The position numbers were made by a program, and so were the translations under genes. A stretch of 64,000 nucleotides of DNA from Diadema setosum (Eukaryota > Echinodermata > Echinoidea > Diadematoida > Diadematidae). Under the pieces are notes generated by a model. It saw only the letters and a list, made by a program, of their open reading frames with translations. It was not told where the DNA came from and ran no database searches. Shown here in pieces: positions 1 to 11,200 of the stretch. The stretch's first letter is position 1, and each line of letters opens with the position of its first letter. The stretch covers positions 16,276,617 to 16,340,616 of the forward strand of contig NC_092700.1 in assembly GCF_964275005.1 (NCBI RefSeq), given 5' to 3'.

Positions 1-2654
1 GGTACGCTAATGAATCACATGTCAAAGCAGGCAATGCAGGCAGCTACTGCAGGCAACACAGGCTAGATTACGAAGTGTCTATGAGCAAGCCATCAACATC
101 ATGCATACTTATGAATATTCATTTGATGTGACATCATTGCGAGCAAATCAGTCGCCGATTGGCCACTACCTTTTTGGTAGCAGAATCGATGAGAAACAAG
201 GTTCAAGATAAGAAATTCACGTCAAGTTCCAAAAGGCCTCCTGGCTACGCCACTCAGTCTCGCGTTCACTCGTTAGCTCGCAGTTAGAGCTGTAGTCTCT
301 TTTCCAAGCCTCAGCCATGAGGCCTTGACAAAAGACTACCTCTCTGGATGACTAGGCAGTGGAGATAAAGTGCCTTGCCCAGGGCCATAACTGCAGCAGC
401 TAGGGGACTTTTACATGATTTTTGGATGGTAGGATTTTCCCTGATTTTAAAAGAATGGCAAATCAATCACAATTGGTAACAGACTTCCACAAAGCTACAA
501 ATCTATGTTTACCATCCAAGAAAAATGGGAGATTTTTAACCAGTCTGCTTGTCTGTCACAGGACACGTAACAGGCGGCAAAAATCCCTAAATGCACCACA
601 AAACTTGACCTGAATTTTGGCTTGCCTCAGCAGTACAATGAGTTACTGGCTTCCAAATAAGATTGACAGATAAAGCTACACAATCATGTTTGATGCGTCC
701 TGGACGTTATGGACAGAATTCTCAAGGAAAAACAAAAATGTGCTTACAATACATGTACATACATCAAATTCATCAACACTAAACTGTAACAACACATGGA
801 ACAGATCTTGTTCTTTGGCATTTGGAAATCCATGAGATGTATAAACTGCTTAATACATTTTAGATCTTACAGTCCACATGTTGGTAAGTAATAACTCCAG
901 TTTCAGACACTACATCTGCAGCACTTCAAAACATTACTGAAACAAAGGGGGGGGGGTGGATCAATACATGCTGAAGTCTCTTTCAAAACATTGCCACTAT
1001 TATAAGAGCAACTCATAGGTACTTACAATGAATTGTAGATTGCCCATAGGCCACATTCAAACCGAAGTTGAAAATGAGGATGTTTCTTCCCAAATTGTTA
1101 TATGGAAATAAAACAATCTCATGTAGGTACAATATAATACATCTGTTTAACAACAATTGCTACTAAATGTATGTCAGATAAAGTCTCAAAGATATAAAAA
1201 GCAGGCTCGGAAAAGTCCGCTATAATAAAACAGTTCATGACAGACCAAAAAAAAAAAAAGATGAAGAAAGACCAAAAAATTAAAAATGTGGTCAATTTTA
1301 GACCAATTCATGTCCCGTTCATGTCAGCCGAGGTGGCTCATACTATATCCCAAATATAAGTAAAACTGAAAAGAAAAAAGATAAACAAATAAGGAAATGC
1401 TTCCCTATGAAAATAACGCTGTGCTTTGGAATATCATGTCAGAATACTTCATAAAGGCTAGGCTTATTTAGTTTTTGCGGTTGTTTCTATATTCATCCAG
1501 ATCAATAAATCTTAATACATGTACTATTATGCTGTAATTTTGACAAGTTGTGATAGTTTTTATCAATATTTTTTACTTACAAAAGATAAGTCAAAACTTA
1601 CTTAAGTTCAGAATCATTTAGTTTCATGCACTACATGTAGTTAGAGTATTTGTGCAATGACGAGTACTGCCACATACAACACACAATGTCGGTGACAATT
1701 TAAATCATTATTGATGCATTGACTAAGTGATCACCCACAAATGATAAAAATATATACTTTTTTTTCCTCAACATACCATTATTTCAACAAAATGGAAGAC
1801 ACAATTCTATTGTCAACGAAAATTCATTGCAACGTAATGTTGAATATATGGCCAGAAGAGTCAGGATGCAATACCTTTAAGCTTAAGAACAGAGTTTAAA
1901 AGGATACATGTGAAATTTCAGACATCAACAATTTCACCACAGAACTGGGATCTGATGCAAAACGCCAAGTCATCTAAATGCAACCAACATCAACCCGTCG
2001 AGGATGGACTGATTTTGCCGTTACACATATTTCTCATAGAAACCTACGCGAATATTCTCGGGACTCGTCTTCAATGGGTTAAAAATGCCAAACTATTCAC
2101 TAGGTAAAGCCTCAGAACGGTCCTATAGATCTAGTGACATTTTTAATTCATTTTCAAAACCACATGCAGAAATACTCACACACGTATCACAATGTTATGA
2201 AGTGTGTGTGATTCATTCTCACAAAATGTAAATTGCTTCAATACCATAATACAGACAACTGAGTATCTGGCTTTCCACTCTTTTATGAACCCCAATAAAT
2301 TTCAATTCTAATGTTTCTACATCTGTGTAAGTACTTTTCAGTGCACACAATCTTCTCTATCATTTCTGTTTCTTTCATCTTTCTAATTTTGCTCACCAGC
2401 CACATAGAAACATGATACAAAAATTTGATTAAATAATTACTGCTACAATGGCCACATTTTGCCCAGTTTGTCTCGGGGGAAAAAAAAAAAAAGTTGTCAG
2501 CCAAACTTTTCTCAGTTTAGATAATAATCATCCAACATTCATTGTAGCAGGCAACGAAGCCAAGAAAACATGGAGAGTCTACAACATGCAATAAAACTAC
2601 ATGTACTACTGTAAACTAAAGCAAACACAAATGGATGGATGTAAGTATATTGCT

Positions 2655-2760
2655 GTGAAATACTGTATACATCATATATTTTATAGCGAGTCTTAAGTTT
2701 TTGCAAATTATTGGGACTTCCCAACAATTTCTGAGTGGTCAAGTGGAGCACAGATATAAT
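2655..2760. repeat. Dispersed repeat, copy 1
   Basis: Resembles 3218-3300: both contain, in order, an ACTGTATAC-like string, CATATATTT, a GCAAGTCT/GCGAGTCT string, and GGGACTTCCCAACAATTT or GGGACTTCCCGACAATTT. Two diverged copies 0.5 kb apart indicate an old interspersed family. No coding capacity is seen. Boundaries are approximate. Confidence 0.45.
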
Positions 2761-3217
2761 GAACTCAGGGCATGCACTGGCTATGTTACCCACTGCACCA
2801 CATTACCCATGTGGGACTTTGCAGACAGCTCACCATTTAGACCCGATGGCTCATTCTCCACAGTGGCTAGCTGCAGTGGACAATGTTTAGACTTGCTTCC
2901 TTTCTGCCTCATGCAAAAATAGGACACAATATTTACCATTTTCTGCTTCTACAGTTGCACATTATACCATACATGGACTTGTTTGATACATTGAGTAATA
3001 CATGAAGATACAATTCTCGGTGTCCAGAATGTTTGCCCGCAAGGCTGCAAATGATTATACATATAATATAGGCCTCCTTAGACACTCTGAAATAGATTTT
3101 TTTAAGTATCAAAATAAATTCATCAGAATTGAGAATATGGCACTGATAATCTGTTTGAGACACTTCTCAAGGCGGCTGGTGGCTTGACCTGTACATCTTT
3201 ACAATACCAGTCACATA

Positions 3218-3480
3218 CTGTGTATACGCCATATATTTAGCAAGTCTAATTTTTCACGAAACGGGACTTCCCGACAATTTCACGATCACGACAATTTGGA
3301 GTAAAGTAAAGATGAGAAACATGTACTCATGCATGTTGCATTCATATCACGGCCAGAGCTACCAGGTAATAATTTTGCGTGTTCATAAATTTGTGAAAAG
3401 CAACTGACCTGTGAATTTGCAAAAATAAGGGCCTCGTGAAATATTTGGTGTGTACAATACACTGTAACATGAGATCTAGA
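3218..3480. repeat. Dispersed repeat, copy 2
   Basis: Second copy of the family at 2655-2760, sharing the CATATATTT and GGGACTTCCCGACAATTT blocks, followed by a run of short oppositely oriented blocks (CAAATATTTCACG-like strings). It ends near another ACACTGTA string. Family unknown, boundaries approximate. Confidence 0.4.
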
Positions 3481-3980
3481 ATAAAACATTAGATCAGTAA
3501 CCATCACCAGAAGTGATTTAGTATCTTCCACAGCTACCAGTAAAAACTAAGGAAAAGGCATTAAAAAACTTCTTGGGCCACCATGAAAGGCAGGTAAAAA
3601 TCGTGTGCTCCAGAATGGGGCATATTATCTTCAAACCCTGAATACCAGAGCTGCACTTTTTTACAATTTGGTAAAAATATTACCAAAAAATTTAGGCCTG
3701 GTGTAACATGTTTGCTCTTTGTACTTCTTTCAAAATGTCAGTCCTCATTTTTGCATAATAAGGTACATTGTATTTATCAATCGTTCATTAGATCTGGTTT
3801 AATGTACTGGCGAGAGGAAGGAGAAATCCCACTTCCCATAATCAAAAACTCTCACCTTTTGATTTCTTTACCCTCATCTGTAATAAAGGATATACCTAAG
3901 TGCACTCACTACATTGTTAGCTCAAGACAGATAAAGAAAGACATGTGCATGCTTTAATTTTCACCTTGCTTGAAACTAAC

Positions 3981-4519
3981 TACAGTGCACTCCCGTTACA
4001 ACGAACACGGTTATAACGAAATTTCGCTATAACGAAGTAAATCTTCTGGTCCCAAAATTAACACCATTAAAGTCTATGGTACAAAATTCGCTTATAACGA
4101 ACACGGTTATAGCGAAATTTCCGTTACAACGAAGTCTTTTCCGAGCGCCACAGACAAAGAAAAACAAAAGAAATGAGCTCCGTTATAACGAAATGCGAAT
4201 TGCTTTCGAAAATACGTAGCGGAACAAGCACTTATCCGTCTCTGCATGGGTGAACGCTTCACACCACTGTGTGTTCGCTCCTTGTGTCACGCACAGTTTC
4301 TGAGGGGAACTTGCGTTTATTATTGTAATACAGTTATCCCTTCACATTTCACATAGCTTTCCAGTGTATGATGAGTATTCAGCAAACATAATATGATATA
4401 TATATACGTGGTTCCTTGTTTTCGTTATATATTGTATTTGTTCGGTTATAACGAAATTTCGTTATAACGAAAGAAAACTGCCGGTCCCGAGCATTTCGTT
4501 ATAACGGGAGTGCACTGTA
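3981..4519. mobile_element. Tigger/pogo-like MITE, long form
   Basis: Ends are inverted repeats: the left end reads TACAGTGCACTCCCGTTA and the right end reads the complement, finishing in GGGAGTGCACTGTA. A TA dinucleotide flanks both ends, as in Tc1/mariner insertions. Inside the termini, GTTATAACGAA blocks are repeated in both orientations. At about 539 bp this is the long form; four shorter relatives lie at 17889, 21120, 23445 and 41070. It has no transposase frame and would be non-autonomous. CAGT-starting termini with GTTATAACGA subterminal blocks suggest the Tigger/pogo branch; that assignment is inference. Confidence 0.75.
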
Positions 4520-5077
4520 TAGGATAATATGAGTCCAGTCAGATGAACAATGCAGCTGCAATGTTTTTGCTTTCTTTCTTTTCTTTTCTCTTATGATTTA
4601 AAGAATAGCTTCACAGATTTGCATAGAAGAGGAAAAGGGAAGCAAAACTGGATGCAAAGAATGTTGCATCTGAGCTTCCAACTTCCTCTTGTACTAAATG
4701 ATTGGTCAGATCATAGAAAACAAGACAATCTGTGCACCTTATCCTGTGTAGAAAAAACAAAACAAAACAAAACAAATACTGGTAAGCTTTCAGGCAAAAA
4801 GGGATGCTGAGAAGTCGACAGCTGCTGCAAATGCATGTTACATCTTTGCTCCGATTTCTTCTTTGATAAATTCATTTTTACTAACAAGACTAGATATCAT
4901 CTTTCTCCAATCTGTGGGAGATAGATGGATGGACTTAGGCAAAAGTGATGCATTTGCTGAAGTCAACTGTTCTTGTTTTTGTATATATTTTCAGACACAT
5001 GCAAAGGCCGACTAATATAATACTTGTCATAAATAGATAATGCCTAGTTGCTGCCTTGATGTGGGGGCGGAGGGGTG

Positions 5078-5262
5078 CTACCTCCGGCGCTCCTGCTTCT
5101 GTGTTCGCTTCTTCTCCTTGTCCTTGCGGTCCTGGGCCTTCTGCTTCTGCTGCTCCCGCTGGAGCTTGTCCTGCGCCTTCTTCTTGGCGGTCTCCGCTTT
5201 CGCCTTCTCCCGCTTTTCTCTCTCCTGCTTGTCCACGTCCTCCTTATTGGTGTTCCTCATGA
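5078..5262 (-). CDS. CCDC43: CCDC43 coding exon 5 (basic coiled coil)
   Basis: Encodes FMRNTNKEDVDKQEREKREK and the rest of the Lys/Glu/Gln-rich C-terminal helix, closing KKRTQKQERRR and TAG. The exon is GC-rich compared with its surroundings. Its opposite strand produces long spurious frames because of the biased codons. Confidence 0.93.
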
Positions 5263-8200
5263 CTGCGGGCAGGGGGAGGGAGGGGGGCACTGGTCAAGGA
5301 AAATAGACCGTTTCTTGGCATGCACCACTGGCGGTATCTTTTCGGCAAAATTATATGGGATGGGAGTATCTCATCTCGGGCAAACTAATGCCATTGAGCA
5401 TTCATTGAGCATATTTCAAACTAAGAAAGTACCGTAATGTAAAAGTGAACATTTTCATTGTGCGGACATTTTTGCACATTTCATATAACCAGAAACTAGC
5501 ATGAAAATAAATGCAAATTAATATTTCGTTTGTTTTATGTAACACTATTTGATGTTTGAATCTGCACACGTCTGCATTGATCTTACCTGGTCAAGCAAGA
5601 AAACTTACTTGTACAAAGATTTTCACTTTAACAGTGTATGAGAAAACAATTTGAATTACTTTTTTGTTCATTTTCATTTGTCATGTTTTTGGTGTTTGTT
5701 TTTTGAGGGGTGGGGATTTCCACATCATACAACTACATGTATATTGTCTTTAGCAAAAATCTTGCTCAGACTGGAATTAATCTAACATTCTTCAGACCTG
5801 TTACCCAGATGTAGTCTGTGATGTCAGCACATTGGAGCAAACTAGACAGCAACTGCTGTTGAAATACAAGATGTACTTCATAGGTGCAGGAAATACATAG
5901 GGCACACCCTCTAGAAACCCAATCCAAACATCATAAGAATATCAGAGACTTGGCTCTACGGTAGAGAGATGAGCCATGGACTCGCTGGCAGCAGGATTTG
6001 GAAACAGACATAGAGAGGATGGGTTGTCCTTGGGGACAGTTAAAAGACCCTGGCTCAAGAACAGACTGGTTGGTGGAAGCTAGTTCATGCACTTATGTCC
6101 CAGGAATGTGCGATAGGCCTATTGAAGTAAGTACCTCGGACATTACAAGATATTGAATACATACAAAGTGGATCATGCTGAATATGAATAGCATTTATTA
6201 AAAACATGGAGGGTGCTGGCTCCATGGACTTTTATATGTCATGTTATAGCATCTTAGTTGAACTCATGAGGCGAAGAACTGCATCAAACAGCACATAAAG
6301 ATTAAAGAACATTGAAATTTATCATTCAGCTTAAAAATAAAAAGAAATTGAAGAGACCAATCAGTTTTGGATAACATACAAGATGCAGCATTAAACATAA
6401 ACACATATTGATTGAACTTACTTGAATACATGCACATGTGATATGAATTTCTATGATAAGAAAGCCAAAGAAACCAATTTTATACAAAGTGAGAAGAAAG
6501 TCTGACAAATTAATGAACCACTTACATGTAATTAACATTTGGCAATCTTTCAGCGATCAATTTACAATCAAACTGGTAAATTGATTAATACAGTCAATTC
6601 CGTGTAGGTCTATTTTGACAGGACTGGAGAAAACATATCCACTTAGGCTATATTCAACTACTGTGTATACAGAGGAATATGCAAGGATAACATAAATCGG
6701 AATTTTTTCTTATATTCGCTGACTTAGCCGATTATTCAACAGATGCAACGTCAAATGACACAAAGATGACTGCTCCATATACACAAACCAGATAAATTAT
6801 GTAATAGATACACAGTATCATATCCCACTTTAAAGGGAATTGTATAGTTTTGGTTGAGACCTACATCGTTGTAACTTCAGGTTTCTAACATTTTTCGGTG
6901 AGATAATGAGAAACTTCTTATGAAATATAAAAGAGCATGTAATTCCACGAGGAATTCAAAATTTATTTGAAGAAACTTGGTTTTGAAATGGCTAAGTTAT
7001 CCAAAACAGAGCGATTCTAATAAAAGGTGGGACCCACCTTTAATTACAATCGCTTTGTTTTACTTTGGTTTTGGATGTTTCAGCCATTCCAAGACCGATT
7101 TTCATCAAATATTATAAAACTTTAAATTGCTCTTTGAATGGTATGCTCTGTATTATTTCATAAGTGTTTTCTTGGTACCAATATCTCACAAAAAGTTTAA
7201 AGTCCAATTCTCATCTCCACCATCCCTTTAAGTTAAAAACTAAACTCGTCTGGGTAATGTCTCCATCATGTGAAAGTAGACAGAGAAGTTCTTTTCCTTT
7301 AAACCTCTCTACATTCTGAACTAACTGGGATGGTAAGCTGAGAAGGAACAGCTCAGACATGCTCAGGTACAGGAAAACGAAACAATAATTAAGACCATAA
7401 ATCATCTGAACCGAGATGTTAAAACCTGAAGACACCGATTTTCATTTGTTAAAAAGGATACAAAAATCATCCAGTCCTCCTCCGCCGCCTCCTCCTCCTC
7501 CCCCTCCGTAGTCCTCCTCTTCATAATCTTCATCAGTGAGACATTGCAGTCAAAGAAAATGGCATGAGTGAGAAATCTGACACCCCACACTAACACATGA
7601 AATGAAAGAACCTTGTATCTCTTGGAATGTACAAAGAGCACCACAAGACAGCAAGACGCAAACACAGAGTGTTGGCATATTCTCCTTCAGTCAAATCCTG
7701 CTTACATGAACCTCTCATGCAATATCTAATATCCCTACAAGCTAGTAGTTATCTGAAATATCTTAAAATACCGATTATTTCACTAACATTGCTAAATTTG
7801 TGATGCATTAAAATCCCTTTTTGTTACATCTTTCTGTGTTCTTGCATTTCTAAACAGCTTAAAATGATAATGTAGTGTCTCATTCAACCAGGGAGACCTC
7901 TGCAGTATTATCACTGCTCTTTATGATAGCTCTACTACAGGATTTATCCCATCTTAGCCAAAGCATCATGAGCTACACCAGTATCAAGTCGAACTTTACA
8001 AGTTAAACACCATGTCAAATTACAGCGCACTTTCAACTATACCGCAAGGATTTACCTCATCAATATTGAAGAGACTCCAACTACCCCATAGGTTTGGGAA
8101 TACGACAACAACAATAAAGTTTGATCATTCAAAATATCAATACTAATCAAGATTTTATTCATATATGCTGAAGAGACTTTAATGTAACTTTGCACTTTAT

Positions 8201-11200
8201 TATTGATAAAAATAGTGTTATTACCATTATCATTTTCATTAACATATTCATGATCACCATTATCATTATTATTATCATTATTTCTAACATTCAGGTAGAT
8301 AAATAGAAAGGATATTCTTCTCCTTCTGAGACCTCAGCGAACCTTGCAAGGAGGGCTGCCTTCTCTTTGCTCTCTGTCGGGGTTCTGGTCACTTTGGGAA
8401 CCTGAGTTGCAGCGTGTCGTTCCATAATTGCAGCCATCTTCACATCAGCATTACCAGCCACAGAGGCATCTGAGAAGAATCAACATCTTTTTGAAAGAAC
8501 CACGACATGATTTCAACATCTTCATCATAAACACAAAGACTTAAAATGAAACTGTGTAAGAGTGCAAGCAATCTGTTCACACAAGTTCAATCTACTTCAG
8601 ACAGTACACTTCAGATAGATGTGAGATCTTAACATGCTTGTGTCAAAAATATAGGAGTGAAAACTTGTGCAAAAAAAAAATTAAATAAATAAATAAACAC
8701 TTATAGCAGGTGCAGCAAAATGGAAGCAAGGCCAATGAACATGATTTCCATGTGACTACTCATGCAACCTCTTCTGAATTTATTTTGAATACCAGGAATA
8801 ATTCTAGGATACAAATAACTGATCTAAACAAAACAAGTGATAAAAAATCTAAAAACAATCCCAGGGGGGCATTTCATGAAGGAACTTGTCGGATAATATG
8901 TCCGACAAGTCAATTATATCCGACAAGTTTTGAGAAATTCTTTAGTCTGATTGGCTGATTTCTCTGAACTTGTCGGATATAATTGACTTGTCAGATATTT
9001 TATCCGACAAGTTCCTTCATGAAATGCCGCCCTGGTCTCAATTATATCAAATCACGATTCATGTCTCCAAGCAATACTTTTGGCAAGCATATCATGGAAA
9101 TTCCAAACACTTTTTAAAATTAATTCAATGATGACTATTGACACTGAAATCTAAAAGAAACTAGAAATGTCGCTATGGCGACTGGTATGCCTCCGCCATA
9201 ATGCATGATTCTCCTACTAGGTCTATAGTACATGTGGACAATGTGTGATTACATTTTCACAAAACTGGCAAAATATCAAAATGACATGTTTTTTACAAAA
9301 GTGTTGAATGTTTACCTTCCTTGACATAGGTTTAATTGGACGAATAGGAGAGCACGTATTTGGGGATTGAAGGACTTTAACTTGACTTTGACCCTTTCAT
9401 AAGTTTATGCCTTGAGTAAGTTTCAAGGTATGGAGAAAAAATGCAATTTCTGTATATTTCATCTGGCCATTGACCCTAAAACTCATAAGAGAATTACTGT
9501 CAGGCAGAACATGCATAAATATGTACTAAGTTTCATAACTTGAGCCACTTCCAAGATATGGAGGAAGAAGTTGAAGTTCAGCACTTTCACTTGATCTTTG
9601 ACCTTTTGACCTTTTTGGCAAAAAACAAACAACAAAAACAAAAACAAAACTTTCTACAGAATCACTATCAGGTTAAAAATGCATACACCAAGTTTAAAAA
9701 AAAAAAATCCTGCTGGCATTGCACAAATCGTCTGTTGAGAATGAGAAGGGCGTTAAGTGGTCTCGAACACTATGGGTTTTGTGAGAACTTAACGCCCTTA
9801 TCATTCTCAACCGACGAAATATGAGGGAAATACTAAAATTCTGAAGTGTTGCCCTTGACCTTTGACCCCTGACCTTTGACCCCATGAACCCCAAATTCCC
9901 CAGCTAATCACTGCCAGTCAGTACATGCATATATACTATGTTCCATGAAGATACCTTGAACTATTTCCAAGATACGGAGAAAAAAGTTAAATTTCACATT
10001 TTCTACTTGACCTTTTGACCTTTGACCTTTGACCGCATGATCCCAAACTTTCACTAGAGAATCTTGATTGAGTAATACATGTATACACTAAGTTTCAAGA
10101 AAATATCTTCAGGCATGGCATAGATATGGGGGAAATAGTAAAATATTAAGCATTTGACCTTGACCTTTTGACCTTTGACCTTGAGCATGTGCACCCAAAA
10201 GTTGATAGGCACAACTTCACCCCCTAATACACATACATGCCAAGTTTCATTAGGATACCTCAAAAGATTTTGGTAGTTACCCTGTCCACAAAATTCATTA
10301 CGGACGGACGGACGGAAGGACGGACGGACGGACGGACGGACAACCCGAAAACATATTGCCTCCGGCACCACTTCGTGGCGGAGGCATAAAAATGAACCAA
10401 GGACTCTCTGCATCACGCAGATTCCTGTAACTAAGATATCACAGCTTTTTAAAAGAATAATGAGAAAGAATATTACAGACAAGCACTCTACCTCCATTCA
10501 CTTGCTTCGCTTCATCTGCAGAGCTCAGCTCTTTCCATTTCTGTAGAATTTCTTGGCAAGTTTCATCCACTGAATTGTCCTATGTATGAGAGGACAAAGC
10601 AAGAAGAAATATATCATGTCACTGTGTTTTTCATCATTAGCAAGGCCTGCTAAATGATAGTTTACACTGCATGGTTGGTAATCATACAGCAACAGAAACT
10701 AAATTCCAATACTCATCTCACGTCAGTAAATCAAAAATGGCACTCGATTGCTGGTAATACTAGCTTGTGTTCACATTTGTCTGTTCATTTGTTTTTTTCA
10801 ATGTTCTCAAGATGATGAACTACAGAAATAGATAATTTCAATGTCTTTCCATCAGTGATAAAAAAGAACAAGCGGTGAGGAAGTTCTTGCATTCATACAC
10901 TGTTCAAGAGCATTGAGGGCCACCATACCCTGTCTGATAATGTATCTAATGACGGACGTGGCGCGAGTCATTACATTGACAAGTGCATAACATTGCATGT
11001 CGACACATTACACGCGATATCCAGCTTCGGAGTGTGTATTTATGGTTATGTAAGTTTACAATAATGTACAGTATCCAAGCAGTAGTAAATTTACACGTTT
11101 ATACACACAAGTATTACTACGACTGTATCAACGTGACTGTTTTCTGCTCTGCTACTCGGGCCATGCAATAAATGCATGGCACAGCCACAACCACACGAGT

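Larger units (their letters stand above)
1..5077. other. Non-coding flank downstream of CCDC43
   Basis: No exon of a recognisable gene was seen on either strand. Short open frames here have no conserved motif and no supporting splice sites. The part next to 5078 is probably the 3' UTR of the minus-strand CCDC43 gene, but I cannot fix its poly(A) site because several candidate hexamers occur. The segment holds a Tigger-like MITE (3981-4519), two copies of a dispersed repeat (about 2655-2760 and 3218-3480), and a fragment near 226-345 that shares the string AGGCCTTGACAAAAG with minor changes with the fold-back element at 16062-16183. Confidence 0.6.

Noticed and set aside
5040-5437. Several plus-strand frames rich in Leu, Cys and Ser
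   Set aside because: They are antisense shadows of the Lys/Glu-rich CCDC43 last exon, which has a clear conserved protein on the minus strand.
7442-7517. GT-AG acceptor (GAAGAG|GAG) as the start of CCDC43 exon 4
   Set aside because: It could join in frame to a GAG|GTCTCA donor, but lacks a pyrimidine tract, would drop the conserved acidic block, and ignores the perfect ATATCCTTT donor and AC end.
8280-8469. CCDC43 exon 3 read through to the stop after PFYLST
   Set aside because: Gives a truncated protein without the conserved coiled coil; the AT-AC junction restores full length and the family C-terminus.
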